Shown piece by piece: positions 24,437-32,727 of a stretch of DNA of 64,000 nt (position 1 is the stretch's first letter; the number at the start of each line of letters is the position of its first letter). The stretch spans positions 1-64,000 of the forward strand of contig DHVX01000008.1 of NCBI GenBank assembly GCA_002412885.1. The letters are read 5' to 3'. The notes beneath the pieces were generated by a model that did not search any database, was not told the DNA's origin, and was given only the letters and a program-made list of their open reading frames with translations. Source of the DNA: Bacteroidales bacterium UBA5197 (GTDB lineage: Bacteria > Bacteroidota > Bacteroidia > Bacteroidales > Lentimicrobiaceae). The position numbers and the translations under genes are program-made.

Positions 24437-26863
24437 TCAAAAAATCTTCGGATATTTTGCCGGTGAATAATCGTGCATAATATTATACACAGCATCAAAT
24501 ACATCCTCAGCGTTGGGATTTGAAAAATAATCTCCGTCAGTGCTGTAAGCTGCGCGATGAGCTTTTCCTGTAACGGTGCGTGGTGGAGCGTCAAGGTATA
24601 AATAGCCCATTTGTTCTTCCAGAACTTTCTGCATCATGTATGCGGTAGCACCTCCCGGAACATCTTCATCGAAAAAGACAATCTTATTGGTCTTTCTCAG
24701 CGATTTTACGATTGTATGATTCAGATCGAAAGGAATAAGTGATTGTACATCAATTAGTTCACACGAAATACCAAAGGCTTTTAATTGATCTGCTGCATCC
24801 TCCGCAATTCTGACACATGAGCCGTATGTAACAATAGTTACATCGGTTCCTGATTGAAGTACTTCCGGATAACCTGGCAAAATCTGAAATTCACCGATAT
24901 TGGATGGCCGTTTTTCGCGAAGACGATACCCATTGAGCGGTTCAATTATAATGGCTGGTTCATCAGAAGCAAGCATAGTATTGTAGAAACCTGATGCTTG
25001 TGTCATGTTTCGTGGAACCAGCACATACACACCTCTTACCGAATTAATCACCATGCTTAAAGGTGAGCCAGAATGCCAGATTCCTTCAAGCCTGTGCCCG
25101 CGGGTGCTGATGATCATTGGTGCTTTCTGACCACCTTTGGTGCGATATTGAAGCGTTGCCAGATCGTCACTGATTACCTGAAGACCGTAAAGCAGATAAT
25201 CGAAATATTGAATTTCAGCAATTGGCCGGAAACCACGCATGGCAAGCCCGATTCCTTGTCCGATAATTGTTGCTTCCCTGATTCCTGTATCGAATATCCG
25301 TTTTTCGCCAAATTTCTCCTGAAGCCCTTCCCATGTCTGGTTTACACCACCAATTTTCCCCACATCTTCACCAAATACTACCAGTTGAGGATATTTATCC
25401 ATAAGAGCATCAAAATTGTCACGGAGTATTTCCCGCCCGGGAACCATAGTTGATTTTTCATCGAACACCGGCTCAACAGCTTTAATACTGCTCACTTTCA
25501 ACTCTGACTGACTGTAAAGGTAAGAATTGTAACGATCTGCATTGTCTGCCGATTCTGCTTCAAGCCATTTGGTTACATTGATTTTCAGCGAATTATGCGG
25601 ATTGCTGCATGAATCACAAATCAGTCTGAGTATTTTCCGTGCTGCTGAAATCGTATCTTTTCTGATGGGGTCTGCTATAAGTTTAAGATCTTCTTTTATA
25701 GATTCTATCTTTCTTGTTTTCGCGCAATTGCAGGTAGATATATCAGTTATTTTTAAAAAATTATCCCTCATTGATTTAATAGGGGAGAGGTAGTTATCCC
25801 ATGCATTTTTCCGCGCTTGTTTAACACGGTCAATGGCTTTCGATTCAATACTTTCCAGCTCAGATTCATTAGCAATTCCCTCGTTCAGAATCCATTTTCT
25901 CATCTGAGAAATGCAATCGAATTCTTTTTCCCATTCAAGCCGCTCTTTCGATTTATAACGTTCGTGCGATCCACTGGTAGAATGCCCCTGAGGTTGTGTT
26001 AGCTCAGTAATGTGGAATAAAACCGGTACCTGTTCTTTTCGGCATATTCCAATTCCTTTGCTGTATATATCTACAAGCGCAGGATAATCCCAGCCTTTGG
26101 CTTTAAATATGCGATAGCCGGGATTGTTCTCATCGGCTTCAAAGCCCTTTAAAACCTCTGAAATGCTTTGTTTGGTTGTCTGATATTTGTTGGGGACAGA
26201 AATTCCCCAGCCATCATCCCAAACCGAAATTGCCATTGGAACTTGCAAAACTCCGGCTGCATTTATGGTTTCAAAAAAATGGCCTTCTGAAGTGGATGCA
26301 TCGCCGATTGTTCCAAATGCAACTTCATTTCCTTTAATTGAAAAACCTCTTGCTATCGACTCGTCTTTTGTTTCCCTGAAAAGCTTTGAAGCCAATGCCA
26401 GTCCAAGCAGTCTGGGCATTTGTCCGGCAGTAGGGGAGATGTCAGCCGAACTGTTTTTCTGTTTTGAAAGATCTTTCCATTTTCCGTCATTGTCAAGACT
26501 TCGGGTAGCAAAATGATTGTTCATTACACGGCCGACAGTGCCCGGATTGAAAGTAGGATCGGTATCACCATAAATCTGAGCAAAAAATTCTTCAAGCGAC
26601 ATCATCCCGGAAGCCATCATAAAAGTTTGGTCACGGTAGTAGCCTGATCGCCAGTCGCCATCTCTGAAAACCTTTGCCATCGCCACCTGAGGAACTTCTT
26701 TTCCATCACCAAAAATTCCGAATTTACCTTTTCCGGTAAGTACTTCACGCCTTCCCATCAGGCTGGCCTGCCTGCTTTCAAAGGCAATCCGGTAATCGTT
26801 AAGGACTTCTTTGATATCAATTCCTAATTTGCCGGTTAAAGGCTTGAGTGATTCAGATTTCAT
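24437..26863 (-). CDS. 2-oxoacid dehydrogenase E1, fused alpha and beta subunits
   Basis: A thiamine diphosphate enzyme that decarboxylates branched-chain 2-oxoacids (or a related substrate) and passes the acyl group to lipoyl-E2. In the 808-residue chain the first half is the alpha part: YYRDQTFMMASGM, GTIGDASTSEGHFFETINAA, QPQGHSTSGSHERYKS. The second half, from about residue 475, is the beta part: VVFGEDVGKIGGVNQTWEGL, FDTGIREATIIGQGIGLAM, LIDVQSLIPFD. A cysteine-rich linker (CNCAKT, CDSCSN) lies between. No E2 or E3 gene is adjacent, so the complex is completed from elsewhere. Branched-chain specificity is inferred from similarity. Confidence 0.9.
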   Translation of the reverse strand: MKSESLKPLTGKLGIDIKEVLNDYRIAFESRQASLMGRREVLTGKGKFGIFGDGKEVPQVAMAKVFRDGDWRSGYYRDQTFMMASGMMSLEEFFAQIYGDTDPTFNPGTVGRVMNNHFATRSLDNDGKWKDLSKQKNSSADISPTAGQMPRLLGLALASKLFRETKDESIARGFSIKGNEVAFGTIGDASTSEGHFFETINAAGVLQVPMAISVWDDGWGISVPNKYQTTKQSISEVLKGFEADENNPGYRIFKAKGWDYPALVDIYSKGIGICRKEQVPVLFHITELTQPQGHSTSGSHERYKSKERLEWEKEFDCISQMRKWILNEGIANESELESIESKAIDRVKQARKNAWDNYLSPIKSMRDNFLKITDISTCNCAKTRKIESIKEDLKLIADPIRKDTISAARKILRLICDSCSNPHNSLKINVTKWLEAESADNADRYNSYLYSQSELKVSSIKAVEPVFDEKSTMVPGREILRDNFDALMDKYPQLVVFGEDVGKIGGVNQTWEGLQEKFGEKRIFDTGIREATIIGQGIGLAMRGFRPIAEIQYFDYLLYGLQVISDDLATLQYRTKGGQKAPMIISTRGHRLEGIWHSGSPLSMVINSVRGVYVLVPRNMTQASGFYNTMLASDEPAIIIEPLNGYRLREKRPSNIGEFQILPGYPEVLQSGTDVTIVTYGSCVRIAEDAADQLKAFGISCELIDVQSLIPFDLNHTIVKSLRKTNKIVFFDEDVPGGATAYMMQKVLEEQMGYLYLDAPPRTVTGKAHRAAYSTDGDYFSNPNAEDVFDAVYNIMHDYSPAKYPKIF

Positions 26864-27234
26864 GGTACAAAGTGAATAAGTAATTTGAGTCAGGCACAGA
26901 TAATGCTCAATTTTTTAACAAATATCGGGATTATTGGTTCAGCCAGCCAACTCCATTTACAATAATAACAGTATTTTTATCATCTTGATTATAATATCTG
27001 AAGAATTGTAGTATTTTTGTTAAGGTAGCTGAATTAACTCATTTATTAAATGTCATACATCGGCCATACATTTATTTGCGGGGTTTTAATTTATCATTGA
27101 TTCCCTCAACATTCAGTGTAAAGGATAGATTTTCAGTTCATGAAGCATGAAAATATGTCAGGTTTTTCGACTTGCATGTTGTTTTTTAGTATTTTTATCA
27201 CATTAAACTTAAAGGGCCATTAAGATTTTTAATT
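26864..27234. other. Divergent intergenic region between the E1 gene and clpS
   Basis: No gene is visible in these 371 bases. On the plus strand TATTTTTG at 27012-27019 is an exact -7 element for clpS; the nearest -33 TTG (26985-26987) is slightly too far at 24 bases. On the minus strand TCACTTTG, with one mismatch, lies just before the E1 start (26869-26876). The stretch 27020-27234 would be a leader of about 210 bases with no obvious structure. Confidence 0.4.
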
Positions 27235-27507
27235 ATGGTACGCGAAAAATCAGACATTTTAAAGAAAGAAAAAGACCTTCAGTCAAATGAAGCTGAATTG
27301 GTTTTGTATAATGATGACATAAATACATTTGATTTCGTTATTGAAACGCTGATTGATGTATGCAGTATAGAACCGGTTCAGGCTGAACAAATCACATTAA
27401 TTGTACATTACAAAGGCAAATGCGGTGTAAAAGCTGGTTCGGTTCTTGAACTTAAACCAGAATATAATGAAATGATTAACAGAGGATTAACTGCCTCTAT
27501 TGAATAG
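27235..27507 (+). CDS. clpS: ATP-dependent Clp protease adaptor ClpS
   Basis: ClpS delivers N-degron substrates to a Clp ATPase. The 90 residues match the family: an unstructured N-terminus (LKKEKDLQSNEAE), then LVLYNDDINTFDFVIETL with the substrate-pocket ND-D residues, HYKGKCGVKAGS, and a short end. It begins a run with an M48 peptidase 10 bases downstream, NfeD and FloA. A ClpC ATPase is encoded at 40812-43358. Whether ClpC is its partner here is inference. Confidence 0.93.
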   Translation: MVREKSDILKKEKDLQSNEAELVLYNDDINTFDFVIETLIDVCSIEPVQAEQITLIVHYKGKCGVKAGSVLELKPEYNEMINRGLTASIE

Positions 27508-27517
27508 AAATGACGCA

Positions 27518-28318
27518 ATGAAAACGAATAGCTCCATTTTCATCTTTGTTATTCTTTTACTCTTTGTTTCTTGTTCAAAAGTTCCTTTAACAGGAAGAAA
27601 ACAATTGAATTTTATTCCGGCTGGTATGCTGACTCAAATGAGCCTTACCAGTTATCAGGAGTTTTTGTCTGCCAATCCTCCTTTACCTGAAACCAATGAG
27701 CAAGTAAGAATTGTAAAACGATCTGGAGAGCGGATTTCGCAGGCAGTTGAACAGTATTTGAAAGAAAACAACCTTTCTGATAAGCTTGGCCAATTCTCAT
27801 GGGAATTTAATCTTGTGGAAGACAAAACAGTTAATGCATGGTGTATGCCAGGAGGGAAAGTAGTTTTCTATACCGGAATTTTACCATACGTTAAGGATGA
27901 GTCAGGCATTGCTGTGGTAATGGGACACGAAATAGCCCATGCAGTTGCCAATCATGGCGGTGAGCGTATGAGTCAGCAACTTGCAATACTTATGGGTGGT
28001 GTCTCTCTTGATGTTGCAATGCAACAAGAACCGGCAATGACCCGTGATATTTTCAATATGGTTTATGGTGTTGGATCTCAATTAGGATCTCTTGCTTATT
28101 CCAGAACTCATGAATATGAAGCGGATAAGCTTGGAATGATATTTATGGCAAAAGCTGGCTACGATCCTGCCCGGGCGCTTTCATTCTGGCAGGATATGGC
28201 TGCTATTCCCGGCGAATCTCCACCTGAATTTCTTAGCACACATCCATCTAATCAGAACCGGATCAAGGCAATAAGAGACTTTATTCCGGAAGCAAATAAA
28301 TATTTTCAAACACAATAG
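27518..28318 (+). CDS. M48-family metallopeptidase lipoprotein
   Basis: A zinc peptidase of the LoiP/BepA (HtpX-related) type, which controls quality of outer-membrane proteins from the periplasm. The 266-residue product has a lipoprotein signal with lipobox LFVSC and the family's VPLTGRKQL segment right after it. The zinc site is HEIAH beginning at His137, with the third ligand in THEYEADKLGM and the downstream LSTHPSNQNRI motif. The ATG at 27518 gives a clean signal; an upstream one at 27500 would overlap clpS. It may be cotranscribed with clpS. Confidence 0.92.
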   Translation: MKTNSSIFIFVILLLFVSCSKVPLTGRKQLNFIPAGMLTQMSLTSYQEFLSANPPLPETNEQVRIVKRSGERISQAVEQYLKENNLSDKLGQFSWEFNLVEDKTVNAWCMPGGKVVFYTGILPYVKDESGIAVVMGHEIAHAVANHGGERMSQQLAILMGGVSLDVAMQQEPAMTRDIFNMVYGVGSQLGSLAYSRTHEYEADKLGMIFMAKAGYDPARALSFWQDMAAIPGESPPEFLSTHPSNQNRIKAIRDFIPEANKYFQTQ

Positions 28319-28335
28319 ATATTGATAAACATTCT

Positions 28336-28343
28336 TAACTTTG
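28336..28343 (+). promoter_or_regulatory. -7 element before the NfeD gene
   Basis: TAACTTTG lies 26 bases before the ATG; no -33 box with correct spacing is visible. Confidence 0.4.
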
Positions 28344-28369
28344 TCAAAAGCTAAAACAGTTCTGACGGT

Positions 28370-28837
28370 ATGTCTTTAACCCTGATAATAATTCTAATCA
28401 TAGCAGGTTTACTATTTCTTCTTCTTGAAGTTATGGTAATTCCCGGAACAACTGTTGTGGGTGTTGCCGGATTTGCATTGATTGCATTCTCTGTATGGGA
28501 ATCATATCACACTTTTGGAACTCCGATCGGGCATTTTGTGCTGCTTGGCACTATCTTTTTTACAATACTCACCATTTACCTTTCACTAAAATCTAAAACA
28601 TGGAATAAAATCATGTTGAAAACTGAAGTGGATGGACGGGTTAATGAAATTGATACCAACAATATTAAAGTTGGTGATTCAGGAGTTTCAGTATCCCGTT
28701 TGGCCCCCAGCGGTAAGGCTCTCTTCAACAATGAGTATTATGAAGTGCATACCAATGGTGAATTCATTGACCAGGAGACCAATATTCTGGTAACACATTT
28801 TCTTGATAATAAATTATTTGTAAAACGTAAAACCTAA
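28370..28837 (+). CDS. NfeD-like membrane protein
   Basis: A 155-residue protein with two or three membrane segments (residues about 4-30, 33-50 and 58-72) followed by a soluble OB-like domain of about 75 residues (VDGRVNEIDTNNIKVGDSGVS ... RLAPSGKALFNNEYYEV). NfeD proteins are encoded next to flotillins and are thought to act with them in membrane microdomains. Here the stop codon is three bases from the floA start, the classic pairing. This is the short form that lacks the N-terminal ClpP-like protease. Confidence 0.88.
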   Translation: MSLTLIIILIIAGLLFLLLEVMVIPGTTVVGVAGFALIAFSVWESYHTFGTPIGHFVLLGTIFFTILTIYLSLKSKTWNKIMLKTEVDGRVNEIDTNNIKVGDSGVSVSRLAPSGKALFNNEYYEVHTNGEFIDQETNILVTHFLDNKLFVKRKT

Positions 28838-28840
28838 ACT

Positions 28841-29848
28841 ATGGAATCACAATTTGTTGCAATTGTTGCCATTGGCATCGCGTCATTGTTCGGACTCTGG
28901 ATAATACTGTATTTTATTCCGGTTGGACTCTGGTTCTCGGCTCTCCTCTCAGGTGTCCGGATTTCACTTATCCAACTTGTATTTATGCGTTGGAGAAAAG
29001 TTCCACCTTCAGTTATTGTTACTGCAATGATCAATGCGACAAAAGCTGGTCTTACCATTACCCGCGATGAACTTGAAGCCCATTATCTGGCTGGCGGTAG
29101 AGTAAAATTGGTTGTTAATGCGCTGATTTCTGCGGACAAAGCAAATATTCCTTTGAATTTTAAAGCAGCCACAGCCATTGATCTGGCCGGTAGAGATGTT
29201 TTTGAAGCCGTACAGATGTCAGTTAATCCAAAAGTAATCAGTACTCCTCCTGTTGCTGCTGTTGCTAAAGATGGTATTCAGCTTATCGCGAAAGCAAGAG
29301 TAACTGTAAGGGCCAATATCAGGCAATTGGTCGGAGGAGCTGGTGAAGAGACAATTCTTGCCAGGGTTGGTGAAGGTATCGTTTCTTCAATCGGATCGGC
29401 AGATTCACATAAATCTGTACTTGAAAACCCGGACTCTATTTCAAAAGTAGTTCTGGCAAAAGGTCTTGACAGCGGAACAGCATTTGAAATTCTATCTATT
29501 GATATCGCTGATATTGATGTTGGAAAGAATATCGGAGCTTACCTTCAGATGGATCAGGCAAATGCCGATAAAAATATTGCTCAGGCTAAAGCCGAAGAAA
29601 GAAGAGCTATGGCTGTTGCCAATGAACAGGAAATGAAAGCAAAAGCTCAGGAAGCAAGAGCTAAAGTTATTGAAGCTGAAGCTGAAATTCCTAAAGCCAT
29701 CGCAGATGCATTCCGTACCGGAAATCTTGGATTGATGGACTATTACAAGTTTCAGAATATTCAGGCAGATACCCGAATGAGGGAATCAATTGCAGAACCT
29801 GGAAAAACCAAACAAGGGCCAAAAGATCTTGATAATCCGTTAAAATAA
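28841..29848 (+). CDS. floA: Flotillin-like protein FloA
   Basis: A 335-residue bacterial flotillin that should form membrane-attached oligomers and organise lipid microdomains. An N-terminal hydrophobic hairpin (residues about 5-45) anchors it. The SPFH-like middle follows, with GLTITRDELEAHYLAGGRV and FKAATAIDLAGRDVFEAVQ. The C-terminal alanine- and glutamate-rich coiled coil (AEERRAMAVANEQEMKAKAQ) mediates oligomerisation. It is paired with NfeD immediately upstream and closed by a terminator. Confidence 0.94.
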   Translation: MESQFVAIVAIGIASLFGLWIILYFIPVGLWFSALLSGVRISLIQLVFMRWRKVPPSVIVTAMINATKAGLTITRDELEAHYLAGGRVKLVVNALISADKANIPLNFKAATAIDLAGRDVFEAVQMSVNPKVISTPPVAAVAKDGIQLIAKARVTVRANIRQLVGGAGEETILARVGEGIVSSIGSADSHKSVLENPDSISKVVLAKGLDSGTAFEILSIDIADIDVGKNIGAYLQMDQANADKNIAQAKAEERRAMAVANEQEMKAKAQEARAKVIEAEAEIPKAIADAFRTGNLGLMDYYKFQNIQADTRMRESIAEPGKTKQGPKDLDNPLK

Positions 29849-29866
29849 TCTGCTGATTATCTGATT

Positions 29867-29905
29867 AAACGCCCTGTTGATGTTGATTAACAGGGCGTTT
29901 TAAAT
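29867..29905 (+). terminator. Terminator after floA
   Basis: AAACGCCCTGTT (29867-29878) pairs perfectly with AACAGGGCGTTT (29889-29900); the T tract is short. Confidence 0.85.
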
Positions 29906-29941
29906 TTTGCGAAAGGCAACTTATTAAAAGTTTATTTTAAA

Positions 29942-32146
29942 ATGGAACCGCTGATAAACCCAACCGATAAACAACTAGTTTTATCGAAGTACAAAAAACT
30001 TTTGAACACTGCCGGGAACAATCTTACCGGCGATGACAGAGCGTTTCTGAAAAAGGCGTTTGTTATTTCATTGAATGAATACGGACATCAGCTCTACATC
30101 AATAAAGAGTCCTGGTTTTCTCATTCAGTTGATGTTGCCTGCATTATTTCGAAGAATATGGGTATGGGTCTTACTTCGGTAATCTCAGCCCTTCTGGCGA
30201 ATGTTTCCCGGGAGTCTCCTTCAGTTAAGGAATTGCTTGGAAATGACAAATTGAAAGATTGCAATACAATCATCGAAAACCTCCATAAAATCAGCAATCT
30301 GCGCACTGAAAAATTGCCTCAGAATTCCGAAAATTTTGTCAGCCTTATTCTTTCGTTATCTAAAGATGTAAGGGTTGTGCTGATAAAACTGGCCGACAGA
30401 TTGCAATATATGCGAAGCATTGAGTTTCTTGATTCACAGGAACAGAAAGCCATTTCAACTGAAACGGCTAATTTATATGCCCCTCTGGCACACCGTTTGG
30501 GCCTTTACAGAATTCACTCCGAACTTGAAGAGCTTTCGCTTAATTTTTCTAAACCGGAAATATACAGCGATATCGCCGGCAAACTGAAAGAAGTTGAATT
30601 TCAGAACAGAGACTTTGTCAATCAGTTTATAGAGCCTCTTAAGAATGAACTTTCCCGCCTCAATCTGAATTATACTATTAAAAACAGGATAAAGTCTGTT
30701 TCTTCGGTGTATTCAAAAATCAAAAAACAAGAAATTGATTTTGATGAGGTTTATGATCTTTTTGCCATCAGGATTATTCTTGAAAGCGACATAAAGTCGG
30801 AGAAGGCCGATTGCTGGAAGGCTTATTCAGTTGTAACCAACCTTTATAAGCCTGAGCCAAGCCGCATGCGTGACTGGATTACAGTGCCGCGACCAAATGG
30901 ATATGAATCACTTCATATCACTGTGCTGGGGCCTGCGCAAAGATGGGTTGAAGTTCAGATACGAACCAAGCGGATGGACGAAGAGGCTGAACTTGGAAAT
31001 GCAGCGCATTGGAGGTATAAAGGTCAGAAAGGCGGAGTTGAGAATAGTGAATGGCTTAATAATATTCGCAGGATTCTTGAAAATCCGCAGAGTTCTGATG
31101 AGGCTCTTGCCAATGAGGACAAATCAGCTGCTTCCGGTAATATGATTTATGTTTTTACACCTGAGGGAGATCTGAAAAATCTGAAGGCAGGAAGTACTGT
31201 ACTTGACTTTGCATTTGAAGTTCATACAAACATTGGCTCAAAATGCTCAGGTGCAAAAGTGAATGGAAAAAATGTTCCCATCAGGTATATCCTGAAAAGC
31301 GGGGATATAGTAGAAATTATCACATCGAAAAACCAAAATCCAAATGTTGATTGGCTGAGTTGGGTTATTTCTTCAAGAGCTAAGAATAAAATACGCCGAT
31401 ACCTCAAGGAAGCTGAATTTCAGCAGGCAGAGACCGGAAAAGATATCTTCAAAAGAAAACTGTCACAAATCAAGAATATTACCCAGGATGAAGCCATCAA
31501 TAAACTGGTATCGCACTTTAAGTTGTCGGGGCCTCTCGATTTGTTTCAACGTTTGGCTGACAACCGCATTGAGGCAAAGCAAATTAAGGAAATTGTAACA
31601 GCGGTTCCCAAAGAAATTGAAATTAAGCAGGAAACACCGAAAAGCGTAAAAATTGCTCAGGGGAATGCTTCAAATAAAACCTCTGAAAATCTAATTGTTG
31701 TAAACGAAAGCTCTGAAATTGAAGGATACAAGCTTGCCAGATGTTGCAATCCTGTAATGGGAGATGAAATTTTTGGATTTATTACCGTAAGTGATGGTAT
31801 AAAAATTCACAGGCTAAGCTGTCCGAATGCATCCCGGATGAGGAGCCGATATCCTTATCGGTCGATGGATGCCAAATGGTCAACCCAGGTAGAGGGTTCA
31901 TTTTTTATTGCCACCGTTAAAATCAGTGGTTTTGATCAATTGGGTATTCTCAATACCATAACCACTATGATCTCTTCTGAGCTGAAAATGGATGTCAGAA
32001 GCATTTCGCTCGATAGCAAAGCCGGGAAATTTGACGGAATTGTTAAAGTCAGCATCAGAGATAAGAAACATCTCGACTTTCTTATCAAAAAATTGCTTTC
32101 TATTAAAGGGGTGATTAAAGCCTCCAGATTGAGTACATCATTGTAA
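29942..32146 (+). CDS. relA: RelA/SpoT homologue with intact synthetase and degenerate hydrolase
   Basis: A 734-residue long RSH protein of the stringent response. The N-terminal HD domain keeps one metal histidine (His61 in FSHSVDVA) and Asp152 in LADRLQYMR. The central His-Asp pair is Ala86-Asn87 (LLANVSRES), and the Asn expected at 156 is Tyr, so (p)ppGpp hydrolysis is unlikely. The synthetase region is complete (RIKSVSSVYSKI, YDLFAIRI, RMRDWITVPRPNGYESLH, EVQIRTKRMDEEAE, NAAHWRYK). TGS follows (YVFTPEGDLKNLKAGSTVLD), then a CC/zinc-finger-like domain (ARCCNPVMGDEI) and a C-terminal ACT domain. It is probably a ribosome-responsive synthetase working with a separate hydrolase elsewhere. Confidence 0.9.
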   Translation: MEPLINPTDKQLVLSKYKKLLNTAGNNLTGDDRAFLKKAFVISLNEYGHQLYINKESWFSHSVDVACIISKNMGMGLTSVISALLANVSRESPSVKELLGNDKLKDCNTIIENLHKISNLRTEKLPQNSENFVSLILSLSKDVRVVLIKLADRLQYMRSIEFLDSQEQKAISTETANLYAPLAHRLGLYRIHSELEELSLNFSKPEIYSDIAGKLKEVEFQNRDFVNQFIEPLKNELSRLNLNYTIKNRIKSVSSVYSKIKKQEIDFDEVYDLFAIRIILESDIKSEKADCWKAYSVVTNLYKPEPSRMRDWITVPRPNGYESLHITVLGPAQRWVEVQIRTKRMDEEAELGNAAHWRYKGQKGGVENSEWLNNIRRILENPQSSDEALANEDKSAASGNMIYVFTPEGDLKNLKAGSTVLDFAFEVHTNIGSKCSGAKVNGKNVPIRYILKSGDIVEIITSKNQNPNVDWLSWVISSRAKNKIRRYLKEAEFQQAETGKDIFKRKLSQIKNITQDEAINKLVSHFKLSGPLDLFQRLADNRIEAKQIKEIVTAVPKEIEIKQETPKSVKIAQGNASNKTSENLIVVNESSEIEGYKLARCCNPVMGDEIFGFITVSDGIKIHRLSCPNASRMRSRYPYRSMDAKWSTQVEGSFFIATVKISGFDQLGILNTITTMISSELKMDVRSISLDSKAGKFDGIVKVSIRDKKHLDFLIKKLLSIKGVIKASRLSTSL

Positions 32147-32252
32147 AATACTCATATGTAGTGAATTAAGTCTTTTTTAGTTGCTGAAATTTTATTAACA
32201 ATTGTTAATAACTTTTGTGGAAACATGGTTGATTTAAAAGTCTAAAAAACTC

Positions 32253-32283
32253 TTGACAAGGGATGCTGATTGTATTATCTTTG
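32253..32283 (+). promoter_or_regulatory. Promoter of the structured ncRNA
   Basis: TTG at 32253-32255 and TATCTTTG at 32276-32283 are separated by 20 bases, an excellent Bacteroidota promoter. The expected start is at about 32287, which is exactly where the RNA's closing stem begins. Confidence 0.8.
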
Positions 32284-32286
32284 TAT

Positions 32287-32604
32287 CACCAGGCCAGCGA
32301 TACGGTGAGAAACTCCGGGAGACTTAGCAGAAGGTCCGCAAGGAAACCAGTGCAAAAGTTGAAAGGCTCAGCCAAACTGAAAGCAAACCGCAAGGAATGA
32401 TTTTAAGGAAGCAGAGTACAAGTACCGAGGTCCCATCAGGAAGCTAATACGCAAGTAGAAAAGCCCTGAAAGCGGTAAGTAAAAGACAATCCTAAGGGGT
32501 TATTGATTACAAAGCACCGAAACAGTAACCTGGTGTCTGTTACAAGCTACGGCGAGTAATATGGCGAAAAGGGAGCTACTCGACAAGAGTTGTTCCCTTT
32601 TCTG
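32287..32604 (+). ncRNA. Unassigned structured non-coding RNA, about 315 nt
   Basis: A transcription unit without an open reading frame, bounded by a strong promoter and a strong intrinsic terminator. The 5' end CACCAGG (32287-32293) is perfectly complementary to CCTGGTG (32529-32535) and would close a domain of about 250 nt. Inside are small hairpins: GGTCC-GCAA-GGA with a two-A bulge before CC (32333-32348); GCTCAG-CCAAA-CTG, again with an AA bulge before AGC (32366-32384); TAC-GCAA-GTA (32448-32457); and CCGCAAGG (32388-32395). Unpaired parts are purine-rich. It lacks the GAGGAAAGTCCGG core of RNase P RNA, the tRNA-like end of tmRNA, and the SRP and 6S architecture. The run GGAA...AAGGAAGC...ACAAGTACC (32395-32426) recalls domain I of group II introns, but no domain V or reverse transcriptase is present. 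Confidence 0.75.
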
Positions 32605-32608
32605 TTTT
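32567..32608 (+). terminator. Terminator of the structured ncRNA
   Basis: AAAAGGGA (32567-32574) pairs with TCCCTTTT (32594-32601), and inside it ACTC pairs with GAGT around GACAA. CTGTTTTT follows. The same TACTC is also complementary to an upstream CGAGTA (32553-32558). Confidence 0.92.
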
Positions 32609-32667
32609 TGGTAAATCACCCATTAAACCATATTTTTGTGCCCGAAAATATTTACTGGTTATCAATG

Positions 32668-32675
32668 TATTTTTG
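32668..32675 (+). promoter_or_regulatory. -7 element before the helical-repeat gene
   Basis: TATTTTTG lies 53 bases before the ATG at 32728. No good -33 box was seen. Confidence 0.4.
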
Positions 32676-32727
32676 ATATTCTTTGAAAATACCTTGATTG
32701 CTTTATTGCATTATTCCTGCTTGTTTT

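Noticed and set aside
25073..25453. Plus-strand open frame of 126 codons inside the E1 gene
   Set aside because: Shadow of conserved dehydrogenase coding sequence; composition unlike a real protein.
32333..32457. Recurrent CGCAAG motifs as a CRISPR-like or tandem repeat
   Set aside because: They are short, unevenly spaced GNRA loops within a structured RNA, with no repeat-spacer pattern.
32491..32564. CCTAAG (32491) and TATGG (32560) as the two halves of an 11-nt tetraloop receptor
   Set aside because: The bases flanking the two halves do not pair, so they cannot lie opposite each other in one helix.
32287..32604. Reading the orphan RNA as RNase P RNA or tmRNA
   Set aside because: The GAGGAAAGTCCGG core and 3' conserved region of RNase P RNA are absent, and there is no tRNA-like 3' end or tag frame. 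CTCCGGGAG and GAGAAAC only resemble the core superficially.
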